NCBI GenBank assembly: GCA_051453625.1
Contig: JBOZIK010000001.1
Span: 195,542,147 to 195,579,191, forward strand
From: Welwitschia mirabilis
Lineage: Eukaryota; Gnetophyta; Gnetopsida; Welwitschiales
DNA length: 37,045 nt
Direction: 5' to 3'
A model generated the notes under the pieces. The model made no database searches. It was not told the origin of the DNA and saw nothing but the letters and a program-made list of their open reading frames with translations. Made by a program: the position numbers and the translations under genes. Below are positions 18,758-29,720 of the stretch, in pieces (position 1 is the stretch's first letter; every line of letters begins with the position of its first letter).

Positions 18758-19870
18758 GACGGTTCCATCAAGCCTCTTGTCCAGGTGCTTTGCTTTGTTG
18801 ACATGGATAATTGTTTGGCAACAAAAACATATAAGGTGATGGACATAACCAAGGAGGCAATTTGCAAACTTTTACAATAATCAGAGGGGCAAGTACAAGT
18901 CATTCTGCGAAACCATTAATCAAAGATGGTACAACCAACTCCAGAGACCTTTGCATGTGGTAGCACTCCATCTTAACCCTAGGTTCTTTTATGGAACAAA
19001 AGGTATTAAATATAAAGCAAATCCAGAAGTGGACATCCATAGCACATTGGAAAAGTTAGTTGATAACATGTGTTAGCAAGAGCTTACGATCAAACATCTT
19101 TACTAGTACATGAAGGGGGAAGGCCTTTTATTTGGAAAACCTCTTACTTATAGACAAATCAACACAATGTTTGTAGGTAGTAACATATTAAATTTGCAAA
19201 TTTGCATTTTTCCATAGCTTTTTTTCCTTGTTATGATTTTATAATTTTGTAGATGCATGATGGGAGCAATGGGACAATTCCACTTCTTAGCTTAGGAAAT
19301 TGCCAATCAAAATTTTTAGCATGCCTTACAGTGCTTCTGTGTGGGAATGAAATTTGAGTACCTTTGAGCACATCTACCCAAATAAGCAAACAAAGCTAAC
19401 CATGCAACAGTTGGACAAACTGGTCTATGTATACTACAATATGAAAATCATATTCAGAGTTTGTACACCCCTAGAAAATGAGAAGATGGGCTTGGATGCC
19501 CTTTTAAACATAGTTGATAATCATTAAAGGGTTTCAATGATCATAGAGTGGATTTCAAGTGCACCACCAATAACTATAGTTGACCTTGATCATTCTACTA
19601 GCAGTAGTGTTTCAAACCCTACTCACTCTCTTCTGAGTACCATGAGTAGTTGTCAGCAAGNNNNNNNNNNNNNNNNNNNNNNNNNNNNNNNNNNNNNNNN
19701 NNNNNNNNNNNNNNNNNNNNNNNNNNNNNNNNNNNNNNNNNNNNNNNNNNNNNNNNNNNNAAACCCTACTCACTCTCTTATGAGTACCATGAGTAGTTGT
19801 CAGCAAGTCAAATATGGATCCTTTTGATATTGAATTTCTTGAACATCCATTAAGTAGGAGCAACCCATTG
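18758..19870 (+). pseudogene. hAT-superfamily transposase C-terminal relic
   Basis: The translation gives IKPLVQVLCFVDMDN, KYKSFCETINQRWYNQLQRP, LHVVALHLNPRFFYG, KLPIKIFSMPYSAS, NLSTFEHIYPNKQTKLT and LDKLVYVYYNM. This ordered set is characteristic of plant hAT transposases with the DUF659/dimerisation region: a W-x3-QL-x-RPLH-x-ALxLNPRFFY block, then a Ser-Ala-Ser...STFEHIH block, then LVYVxYN. Stops (after LLQ, NMC and in WE*NLS) and a frameshift near 18880 show that it is dead. A stretch near 19173-19252, starting GTAGGT and ending TTTTGTAG, may be a former intron. N-terminal BED finger and catalytic parts are missing. Gap 19661-19760 lies in the C-terminal tail. Confidence 0.8.
19614..19807. 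repeat. Duplicate contig ends around gap 19661-19760
   Basis: 19614-19660 and 19761-19807 are 47-bp copies differing at one base, across exactly 100 N. Confidence 0.85.
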
Positions 19871-20339
19871 CGAAAAAGAAGAGGTAAAGCTAATTCAAAA
19901 GGCCAAGCTTTGACCTTGTAGAGGGAAAGCATCTAGATGTGGATGATCTGATGATGATCAAAATCTTTGTCGTCCACTATATTCATTTTGTGTCTTTTGT
20001 ATTCATCACGTAGTTGAAAAATTGGATCAGTTCGATGTTTTGAGATGGTGATTTGTAGTTTGCAACTTTGCATTTTTAAATTCTTATTATTGATTTATGG
20101 CACTCATGTGATTGATCTTTACTGAACTTTTAATATTTTAAGTAATACAATGCTCGATTGCCTATATGCTCATGTTTAAAATAAATCATAATATTGAAAT
20201 TATAGCTTCTTTAACTTACTGTAACTACGATTGCAAGATGTCTGAAAAACATTAAAATTTGTTGTTTTAAATATTTCGGGATCTACTTTGGAGCTATTTG
20301 ATGATCCAAAATCAAAAAGCAATCCATGATCCACTCTGA
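19871..20339. other. Stretch without a recognisable gene
   Basis: AT-rich, with only short frames. It may contain the right flank of the hAT relic; terminal inverted repeats were not identified. Confidence 0.5.
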
Positions 20340-21104
20340 TCCATGCAAGTATTTCTCAACCCTTCTTGTTTCTGGGGACAGATCTTCTTGTAGTCCCCTT
20401 TCTTGAGGCAGTGCCAACATGTATCCTCACTAGGCTTCCTACTTTACAAACTGCATAGTTGCTTAGGTTACCCTTGTCCCCTTGTAGCTTCGCTTCCTCT
20501 TATCCTCTTGACACATCTTATTAACATCCTATGATATACTTGTCACCTTTTCTAAGGTATTTGATTTATGTGGCTAAATCTTCTTGGAAATGGACTACTT
20601 AAGTCCCATTACATATTCTGCGGTTTCTTGATAAATGACTTGGGGGGGATAGCACAAGTTCTCTACAGAATGCTTGTAGTAGGCCTTGGCATTGTTAAGC
20701 ACCTAGCATACATTTGCCAAGATATGATCCATCCCAAAACAATTTGCAATGAACCTTCTCTAGAACATGTCTATGAACTCCTCCTTGGTGTTTAGATGCA
20801 TGAAAGTATCATGCGATAGCTCCCACCACCACTCATCTATGTGAGAACTTATGTACAAGGGGGCCAACCTAAGGCGGTCGACCCTTTAGATCTCTTGTAT
20901 CACAAAATATTTTTCCACATGATGTAGCTAATCCTTGGCAGTTGCATGCTTTCCATGTTGCTTATCAAATGTGGCAAGTTTGTGTTTTCAAAGATGCTTT
21001 GATAAGTTTCCTATTGTGGGAGGTGAACTTTCTCTCTCCTGATTTTGTTTCAACCTTCCAAAATTTTCTACCCTTACCCATAGATCCCTAACATTATGAA
21101 GCAT
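20340..21104 (-). pseudogene. Ty3/gypsy Gag relic
   Basis: The minus strand reads MLHNVRDLWVRVENF near 21104, then KHKLATFDKQHGKHATAKD and HHVEKYFVIQEI, then RLRLAPLYISSHIDEWWWEL, EEFIDMF and, at lower coordinates, a zinc knuckle CWHCLKKGDYKKIC (20419-20378). In that knuckle Asp replaces the usual His of CX2CX4HX4C. This is the layout of plant gypsy gag: coiled-coil N-terminus, WL/HHVEKYF, EWW and knuckle. Several in-frame stops (after QEI, DMF, NVC and others) show it is dead. A related relic lies at 30420-31000 in the same orientation. No protease or RT was seen to its left. Confidence 0.72.
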
Positions 21105-21467
21105 TACATCCATGGTGGCTCACATGTTTTGCGTTTCCTCCATGTTTGTGACTCTTCTAATGCTTGTTAGTTTTCCTCAAACACAGTATGCATTTCTTTT
21201 GATGCCTAGTTGTTTTCTTTTTAGAGGCTGTTCCTGGTTTCTTGCATGTTGTTTATTTCATCTTAGTCTCAAGTTTTACTTCCTTTCTTGTTAAATTTGG
21301 CAGACTCTTCGCGTATGATGAGCTCACAACCTCACGCTTTTGTGTGGCTAGATTGCTTTCATGAAGTAGACTCTTATGTGGGCACTTGTTGAGAGTTAGA
21401 GAGGTTTCTACTAGTTGCTTGGGCGATAATCACATTTTAATTCAATTGGTTAAGCTTACTCATGCTT

Positions 21468-21665
21468 CAATAACTTAAGTTACCTTTTTATGGTCAATTA
21501 CCTATTAATGACTTGTCCCCTTGCGTGATGGGTCCCTAAGGGGTGACTAGTAGTCATACTCCAATAACTTAAGTTACCTTTTCATGGTAAATTACCTCTT
21601 AATTACTAGTCCCCTTGGGTGGCGGGTCCCCAAGGGCTGGCGTGTCCCCTTGGATGGTAGGTCCC
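21468..21665. repeat. Tandem ~94-bp degenerate repeat with GTCCCCTTGG words
   Basis: Two units start CAATAACTTAAGTTACC (21468 and 21562) and both continue into GTCCCCTTG(C/G)GTG followed by GGGTCCC(T/C)AAGGG. A shorter third GTCCCCTTGGATGGTAGGTCCC follows at about 21643. The CCCTTGGG/CCCCAAGGG words are near inverted repeats. Unlike the gap-flanking copies, this lies within one contig, so it is a real tandem repeat. Confidence 0.6.
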
Positions 21666-22694
21666 TTAGAAGTATCTAGTTCTCCTAGGGTAGGCAATTC
21701 ATTTTTTCACTTCACCCCCTCCCTCCNNNNNNNNNNCAACAATCTTTACTACCCTTTATTAGGGAGAATTTTTTTTCCTAGCGATGTCATCTTTTTTCTT
21801 TTTGAAAAAAGTTATTGGTAGTTTTTAAATAAATATATTATTATATTATTAGAACCTACAACCTAGGGCCAATAGTCCCAAGTGTTGTTGATTTTAAGGT
21901 AGTTGTTGGTTTGTTGGTAACCTAGGGATCATTGATCCCATTGAAAAAAGAGATTTTGTGTTTCCTCAATGTTAGTTTATTTTTTTTCTGAAGGCTTCAT
22001 TACTCTGTCCATCTTTCTGATGGTTCCTTCTTTTCTACAAATGTTTTTTTCTATCCTCAGGGTTTGACCCTATGTCACAAGTTATAGCTCTATTGCAGTC
22101 CTGTGTGTTTGGTTTGTATAGATGACAAGGTGAATTGTTTAAAGTTCTACTATATTCACACATTTTCAGTATTAACATACTTGGAAACCCACCCTATCCC
22201 TAGGAGCGTTTCATGCCTTGCCCCATTGCCTATTTGCCCATTTGTTTCACTTCTCAACTTGAACCCTTATAAGGCACTTCATTTGTTCATACTAGGAGGG
22301 TTCTTGCTACCTAGTTGCATCCACAAGTGATATGAGTTATTGTAGCTATCTGAAAGGTTTCTTATACACTATGCTCCTTATTCCTTTGTTCTTTCTTTCT
22401 TTTTCTTTTTTAGTTTCTTTTTTTCTTTCTTTTCCCTTGTTTTTATTTTTTTTTAATTTTTTTTGGTTGGTATCAAAGAGAAAACCTCCCACGAAGCAAA
22501 TTGAAATGGTTCACTTATTGTTATCTTGGGTATAAGTTCCATTGTGCAACCTTTGCCACCACCAACTTTAATAGTTCTAGCAATGCCCCTCTTCAAGTAG
22601 TGCTAAATGATAACCAAATCTAATGCAGTTTTGTTGGGGGACATGAAGAAAGGTGTACTCTTCTCATGCCCTTTATAGAGGAGGATGGTAGAGG
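21666..22694. other. Stretch without a recognisable gene; polypyrimidine tract
   Basis: A 10-N gap lies at 21727-21736. From about 22387 to 22465 there is a T-rich polypyrimidine tract. A pair of similar words (CAACCTAGGGCCAATAGTCC near 21858 and TAACCTAGGGATCATTGATCC near 21917) may be remnants of another LTR. No coding domain was recognised. Confidence 0.5.
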
Positions 22695-23000
22695 GTAAAA
22701 CCTAGAGTGGGGTGAATAGGGTTTAAAAATTATTAATGCAAATGGGTTAAGATATTCAAAATGATTGCATAAACTAGATTTTTGAATCTAAAGATAAAAT
22801 CATGAAAACTAAATGCAAGGAATCAAAGTCAAGAGAGCTAAATGCAAAGAATCAAAGTCAAGAGACAACCAAAACTTTTAAAATGGTTTAGGTGCAACGT
22901 GCAAAACTAGTCCTCTCTTCAACCAATAATCAATGTGACTTTGGCTAGAATCCAAGTATCTCTCAATGGCAAATGGAACATGATAGGCTCAAAGTGATTG
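22695..23000 (-). mobile_element. Copia-like LTR relic, minus strand
   Basis: CCTAGAGTGGGGTGAATAGG followed by GTTTAAAA is the reverse complement of a TTTAAACCCTATTCACCCC-type LTR tail, like the tail of the element at 14721. Further in, TGGTTTAGGTGCAACGTGC and CCTCTCTTCAACC occupy the place of the TGGTTCGG and CCACTCTT words seen in reverse in that LTR's U5. It is diverged and no internal domains were found nearby. Confidence 0.4.
22809..22866. repeat. 29-bp tandem duplication
   Basis: CTAAATGCAAGGAATCAAAG plus TCAAGAGAG is repeated once immediately, with one or two changes. It lies inside the minus-strand LTR relic. Confidence 0.85.
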
Positions 23001-26000
23001 ACAATTTTAGAAGAAAATTGATAACATAGCAAATGTACAATGTCATGGATATCAAAAAACAATGCTAAAAGAGGAGCAGAATCCTTGGAATGATCATTTT
23101 ATATGTTTGAAAGATAATCCAGTTATTTTAGAACTAATCCATGGTGTTTTTCCTAACTAAAGATTGAAGAAACTTCAATTTGATTTGCCAATAGCTAAAA
23201 AATTTGACTAGTATTCTTTGATGGGTTGCTGCATTCTTCATCTAGTAGACTTGATGCAATTTGGTTTGATAGTTTGAGTGCCTACTATTGAAGTTCATTC
23301 AAACCAAAGAATCTTGATTTTTATATGTTTTGAATTGAACCCATTGGGTCACCTACTTTAGGATCTGGTGGCCCTATAAAAAAGATAAGTGTAAAAAATG
23401 AGGTCAACACACCAAGCACACTAGTCAACCCAATGTCACTTACATTGCAAAAATGGATCTGAAAAATTGCATCAAGATTGCACGAATCATTAGTGATATT
23501 GAAATCATCTTTTAATCAAGGCGATGACGTCAACGACAACAATCTTATTACCAGAGGAGGTTTAGTGTCTAGTAGTATTGATGATTGGTAATCTCCTTTC
23601 TATGGCTATGGTACTTATCTTCCATTAAAGGCCTTGTCCTACCTTCATCAGATGGGAAAGCAGAGGACCTAAAGTTGGATTGGTTTTCTTCTCTTTCTAG
23701 CTGCACTAATGCCAACATATGGTGCCACCACTTTCTCATGGATAGCATAATATCTAGTAGGCATTTGCTGAATCTGTAGCTCTACTTGCATTATTCAAAC
23801 TTGTTCATGTGGTCCTTCCATGCCATATACTAGATCAAACTTTTCTCGAGTACTTTCGAGAGGAGCCCTCCACTTGCAGCACCTTGTATACTGAATCTTG
23901 AGACATCCCACTCATTCAAGTTGTGTGGGAATTTCATAATCTTTTGATCTTTCCAACAAGGACTCATTTACTATAAGGGAGGAGGAGAACAATGAGATAT
24001 AAAATGACCTAAGGAATGACAACAACAAGTGATTGTAGGTCCACTTGTCCCCCTCCTTACCACTCTCCTTCAGTGACTACACTCCAAGCTAGAGCATAGG
24101 TAGCACTTCATGATAGCAATGCTTCTCCTTTTCATCCTCTTCCCTATTTTATGTGTCATCATATTGATCCTTCTTTTCCTTTTGCATGGTCACATAGATC
24201 CTTCTTCAACCACTCCCATTCCTACTTGCCTAAGCTTCCCTTCTTTACACTCCTGGATGCCTCCCATAGGAGTGGTTAGTGATGACATCAACTTGTTATT
24301 TTGTCACACAAGTGTACTTCCTTAAGTGCCTTCCTTTTGCTCCCAGAGATCATCTTCCACCTCATCCCCACCTCAAGCCCCCATTATTACTCATGTTCAT
24401 GTTTCCCCCATCTCTTGGTTCATCTACTTGCCTTACACCTTAAGATATAATGTTCCCATATCTACCCCTTGCAGCTAGGTGGGACCATTGTTGTCCAATT
24501 GGTTTATTGGATTTCAAGGAGTTGTGAATTTAGGTATACTAGGACCCCTTCTTACAACTGGAGGAGAGTTTCCACATCCTTATTAGACACCTACGTTACG
24601 TATGTCGTGGTCACGGTCATCATCTATGTGAGTTATAGGACATGGCATATTCATTACTTCAATGTTGTGGTCACATAATGAGGCAACCTCTTTTTCACCT
24701 TCCTTTGTAACTTCTCTTAAGGTAGTAGCCTCTTATCCTCAATCAATCCCTCCTTTACCTGTAGCGAGGACACATTGTCACTATACTTTCTCATGTAGAG
24801 TCTGGTGGAGGATGAGGCATCTATCTGTTACTTGTGCCATAGCATTCCCAGGTAATAACTACCTTCCCTTTTTGTAGTTCTATCTGCTTTCTTTTACTCC
24901 AATCACCCAATCCTCTGATTTGCATTCTCTCATGGTACAGGATTCACACTCCATTTGCAGTAAGCGATGGGTTGCCTTTAGGATGAGCACGTCCAAAAAT
25001 AGGTAGAGGTGGATCATTCTCATTTAGAGTTGGGTAGCATGGTTTAGGGTAGCATTGTCATACTAGAGGACTCTCACAACTTATAGGTCACTTTGCATGG
25101 ATCCTGAACATTGTTCTCATTCTCATTGGGATGTTGAAGTTGCAAGGGTAGTAGAACCGGGTGCTTCATTGTTACATCGTTGTTGTCCTTGCTACTTTGG
25201 TTCGCCAACTCTAGGAGGAGAGACGCAGTGGGCGGCAAGGATCTCTCATAGGAGCCAGCCCCACCATTACCACATGAGGGGACTCCAAAGGGCCATATTG
25301 AGGATGTTTCCTCCAACTGGCAACCCCCATCTTTCTTTTGATGTCCTATGTGTCCTCATTGGTTCAATCCTACTTCTATTTGTGTTGGCTAATTGTTGTG
25401 TCCTTTCCAATTATACCTTTTCATGATGAAATATTATATTTGCAAAATAAACAAAACAACTTAATAGTTTTTATTGTAATAACAATAAATTGAATATAGG
25501 CTAATTAATAAACTATTATTTTTATTAATGTTTATTACTTCATACAACTGATTCTAACTTCAATGTTATAAATATCATTAGAATTAGTACCATACAATTT
25601 TTAATCTATGTGATTTCAAACAGTTTAGATTATATGATGTATTTTATTTTCTGAATAGAAATATCTATTTCCGGAATTTTTGTATCATGTTTTACAGTAT
25701 TTGGTGTTCGAACAGTACTTAATGTTGATTATCTTACTTTGTAACCTGTCAGCAATTGTTAGTTTCAACGAAAAAAGAAAAAAGAAAAAAGAAAAAAAAA
25801 CACATATAATCAGTGCTTCCACATGTCTATATGTTTCTATTGTGTATTCATTCTGAAAGATTAAATTGAACACACAAAAGAAATTTTGTAAGGGCATACA
25901 TTATTATCAACATTAAAAATTATTGCTGATATAAGTGGTTTTCATGTGAGTTTCTCAAGATTACATGATCCATGTAGCTTTATCGTAAAATGGCCACATT

Positions 26001-26101
26001 ATGATCCAATCTTGATGTCATGAGGAGAATGACGTTTTCAATCTTCTACATGGTAGCATTATAAGTGTTATGCAGGACATACTTAACAAAATCTTCTACA
26101 G
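23001..26101. other. Long stretch without a recognisable gene
   Basis: No open frame here gives a domain I recognise; the longest (for example 25097-25426) looks like chance. An A-rich purine run (AAAAAAGAAAAAAG...) is at about 25771-25800. I looked for exons that would encode the FAD-binding Rossmann fold expected upstream of the exon at 26102 and found none. If that gene is intact, all of this is intron. Confidence 0.5.
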
Positions 26102-28660
26102 GATTCTGGTATCCATATCGTAATATATTTTCTCGTACTGAAGAGCTTGGAATACATCCATTTACAAATTGGACTCGTTCGGCTCAGTATTCCCCTAATG
26201 GGCTTGAGGTTTGTCTCTGTATACCAAATTTCACTTTGTGATTCAGCACAAAAACTAATTACCAATTCTTATCATGGGTCTTTCTACATTTATTCTCTTG
26301 TATAATATGCTAGAGTTCAAAGTAAGATGTATATAGGTGATAAGCTGGTAGTGAATTTTTAGTAACTCACCAAACTTCTACATATTGTAGGCTGAAAGCC
26401 CAGTTTTTCAAGATCTTCCTCGGTTGCCCAGTCCTCTGGGTACTCTTATTTATCCAGAGGTGATTTTTTTGGCTGCTTTTTCATTTTTAACATGCACATA
26501 TAAAAAAGAAGTGATGTCATTTTACATTCCCAATGGAATGCAGTTCAAAACCATAACATTANNNNNNNNNNNNNNNNNNNNNNNNNNNNNNNNNNNNNNN
26601 NNNNNNNNNNNNNNNNNNNNNNNNNNNNNNNNNNNNNNNNNNNNNNNNNNNNNNNNNNNNNTGGCTGCTTTTTCAATTTTAACATGCACATATTGAAAAG
26701 AAGTGATGTCATTTTACATTCCCAATGCAATGCAGTTCAAAACCATAACATTACAAGATCGTTTGAGCTCACTTCTACTTATGTATCCAGGTAATAAGTT
26801 CTGAAATAATATGCATGGCATACAGTATTCGTCCAGGATTCGATAATTTATCTCTAGAAATTCATGTTAGATTCTTTGTTATCATTTGAAGATTTGGATG
26901 TCTAATATAGATGCTGTATTTTTCAGTGATTGATTTTGACAATACCGACAGTGCTTGGAAGAAGTATGACCAATGTGGGTTGCTATTTACCTATGAAAAA
27001 GGCTAAAATAGACTGTTCTTAATATTGTTTACGCATGCATTCCATTCGTACTTTGGGACCATATAAACTAAATGCAGGTTGCCTTAACAGTAACAGCACG
27101 GGAACTCTTCAAACAGTTTGGCTGCCCCAGAAAGGTTTACGAGGATTCCTTTAATCCAATGCTTCAAGTTGGGTTGTTTGCTCCAGGAGAACTATGCAGT
27201 GCAGCTGCAACATTAGGAATGTTTTACTACTTCATTGTTGCCCACCAGGTCTGTTATCCAAAACAAATTTCTGCAGCATTATGTAGGTCAAGTACAGAGC
27301 TAAAGACATAATCAAGCACTCAGATTTCTCTCTGATATTTAAATCCTTCTGATAGTGTATCAGTTTACATCCTTAGTAAATGAAAGTATACAAGAAAATT
27401 AATTTCAAGAATTTGGAATAGTATTGACTTTTTGTCTTGATGACTAAAGATTCTCTGATAATAATACCTATCACAGCAAGATTTTGACGTTGTCTGGTGC
27501 CGTGGAACTGTTGGTGAGAAAATATTTAAACCTTGGATTGAGTTCATGAAGACAAAAGGGTGTCGTTTCCTTCCAAATAAAAGAGTAACCGATTTTGTTA
27601 TTAATGAGAACAGTGGAAGCATATCAGCAGTAATTTGTGGAAGTGAGTTGTTTTCAGCTGATGCTGTTGTACTGGCTGTTGGCATAACAGCTTTAAAACG
27701 AATCATTCATAACAGGTGTGCATTTGAATACTCTTTTGTTTCTCTACTATAAGCAAGAATGTAATAGAGGCCTGTAAATTCTTTGAGTTATGAATATGCC
27801 AACAATTTTATCTACCAAGATTCTCTCCTTATGGATGATATATTTCTTCCAAGTCTTAACATCATGGTTTAACATTGAACTGTTCAGAAAACAAGAGCAC
27901 ACATAATACGTTTAATGTGAATTATCAAATGCAACTCCTATCTTCTTTTTAAGACAAATGAAAGGCAATACTTTCACTGAAAATAGTTAGACTTAAGGTG
28001 AAAATTGAAGCAAATTTTTTTTTCTGCCATAGAACATCGTATTAAATCTTAATGCAGCAGGGACCTTGAACAGAAATAATTCTTGAATATGTTCGTATAT
28101 TTCTGCATATGTAGCCTGGTTCTGAAGAAAAGGGATGAATTTCTTGATGTATTAAACTTGGGGGCGATAGATGTGCTTGCAGTAAGACTCTGGCTTGACA
28201 GGAAGGTATATCATGTAATTTTATTTTCACGTGATTTCATTTTGTGTTCATTTGTATCAATGACTGGTATTGAGATTGGATCTAATTGAAACTCAGGTGA
28301 CTATCCCAAAGCCAAGCAATGCTTGTTTTGGTTTTGATGATTCAACTGGTTGGACATTCTTTGATCTGAATGCACTTCATGATGAGTACAAAGATGAACC
28401 TGGCACTGTTGTGGAGGCTGACTTTGTGAGTATGTATATCTTATCATCCTTATCTTCCTTAGGGTGTTATTGAACAACTTGTTTACTTTAATTTGTTCAC
28501 TTGCAGTACCATGCAAATCAAATTTTACCCTTGGACAACGAACAGATTGTTCACAAAGTTAAAGGTTACTTATCAAAATGCATCAAAGAATTTGAAGATG
28601 CAAACGTGATTGATCAGGCAGTTGTTCGATGTCCTCAATCAGTGACTCACTTCTTTCCAG
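26102..28660 (+). CDS. Flavin-containing amine oxidase / carotene-desaturase-like oxidoreductase, nine internal exons
   Basis: Nine GT-AG exons join in one frame without stops: 26102-26208, 26391-26459, 26736-26790, 26927-26974, 27091-27248, 27477-27715, 28115-28205, 28297-28425, 28507-28660 (1050 nt, 350 codons, starting and ending inside codons). The product begins FWYPYRNIF and contains NWTRSAQYSPNGLE, LPRLPSPLGTLIYPE, VIDFDNTDSAW, TARELFKQFG, NPMLQVGLFAP, VVWCRGTVGEKIF, SADAVVLAVGI, AVRLWLDRK, GWTFFDLNALHDEYKDEPGT and SVTHFFPG. This matches plant proteins of the amine-oxidoreductase superfamily related to zeta-carotene and phytoene desaturases, usually predicted to be plastid-located. The GxGxxG dinucleotide-binding N-terminus and the C-terminal FAD-contact segment are absent. 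Exon 5 was placed at 27091, not at the earlier AG (27077), because only that keeps the frame with exon 4. Substrate unknown. Confidence 0.85.
26470..26753. repeat. Duplicate contig ends around gap 26562-26661, inside the oxidoreductase gene
   Basis: 26470-26561 and 26662-26753 are 92-bp copies with about five differences, across exactly 100 N. They repeat part of an intron and the first bases of exon 3. Only the second copy leads into the full exon (26736-26790). Confidence 0.88.
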
Positions 28661-29544
28661 GTAAACATGGGCTGTAATAGGTCAATTTTTGGGTTTGCAC
28701 ACATCAGATTGATCATTCTATCCGTCTTTGACAATAAACTTAAATTCAGGTGCAAAAATTTTATTTCAGGGCCATAAACTATGTAAACTTTAATGTCTTA
28801 CCTACTAATCTAAAGGAGAGGATGTGTAAGAAATGATGGTTGTGATGGTTGGCAACAAAAGGAGTGCAAAACAAGTGTGGAATGAAATAGGATGGATCAT
28901 AGGTTAGGATTTATTAGACTATCCCAGCCACTGCACTCCTTGTGCTGTAGATATCACCCACTGCTCTGTGCACTAAGAGGAACATCCTTCTTAGGACATC
29001 TCACAGCATTCCAACTGCCCTTTAGAACAGGTTCAGCCATACCCTTGGCTGAGGAAAGGGTGTGTCATCATTCCTTATCCAAGGAAAGAAAATGGCATAA
29101 CAGTTCCAATATAAAAGAACCATCCAAGTGAATGCTAAGGGATTGTCAATCCATCTGTAGCTGAAACCAAGGCCTTTCCTGCTTATATGGTTTTATAGAA
29201 TTACAAGGAAGATGAGATGTATCCTGCTTCACTCCAAAGGGGGTTGTAGCTTGGGTGCCAGCAAAACCTGGAAGGAACATGGCCACAAGTTTGCATACTT
29301 TCCAATTTCCACTAATGTCTTTTGTGGTTTTACTTGCAAGAAGACATGGTGAGAACCACCTGGTTTACCTTCCCTTATCTGCATACTGCTTTTAATTGTC
29401 CTCGCTGACCCTATGAAATTATAGGTATCAGATCCTTCTGTCTGACTATTCATAAAGAAATGTTATTACCCCATATAACCAGTCCCCTGCATTATCTAAA
29501 GGACATGGTTTTCAGGGCATAACCCTTCCCTTGCTTCATGATTC
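28661..29544. other. Stretch without a recognisable gene, after a splice donor
   Basis: The donor GTAAAC follows the exon ending at 28660. No acceptor plus exon carrying the expected C-terminal continuation was recognised here or further right, so this is read as the start of an intron that runs beyond the window. Confidence 0.5.
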
Positions 29545-29720
29545 CACTTCCCTCAACCCTTCTTAACTCCAATGTGCGCTTGTTAAAATCCACTATGACA
29601 TTGTAACATACTAACCATCTCATACCTAGGATGACATCCTGATCTTACAAGTCCATCACAAGGAACGTCTCCTATGACTTATCCTCACATGGTGCCAAAA
29701 AATTGCCTTTCCTGACATAG
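29545..29720 (-). pseudogene. Ty3/gypsy aspartic protease relic
   Basis: The minus strand reads ETFLVMDL, a stop, then QDVILGMRWLVCYNVIVDF and NKRTLELRR. The DVILGMxWL...Y..xIDF...TL pattern is the C-terminal half of the gypsy retropepsin. The catalytic DSG region is not recognisable. It lies downstream, in transcription sense, of the gag relic at 30420-31000, so both probably come from one minus-strand element. Confidence 0.6.

Noticed and set aside
25097-25426. Plus-strand open frame of 109 codons and its minus-strand partner at 25074-25316
   Set aside because: No recognisable motif, cysteine- and histidine-rich composition without pattern, and overlapping frames on both strands suggest chance.
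28042-28290. Frames antisense to, or overlapping, exon 7 of the oxidoreductase
   Set aside because: They are shadows; the spliced reading (28115-28205) joins in frame with its neighbours and carries the conserved AVRLWLDRK.
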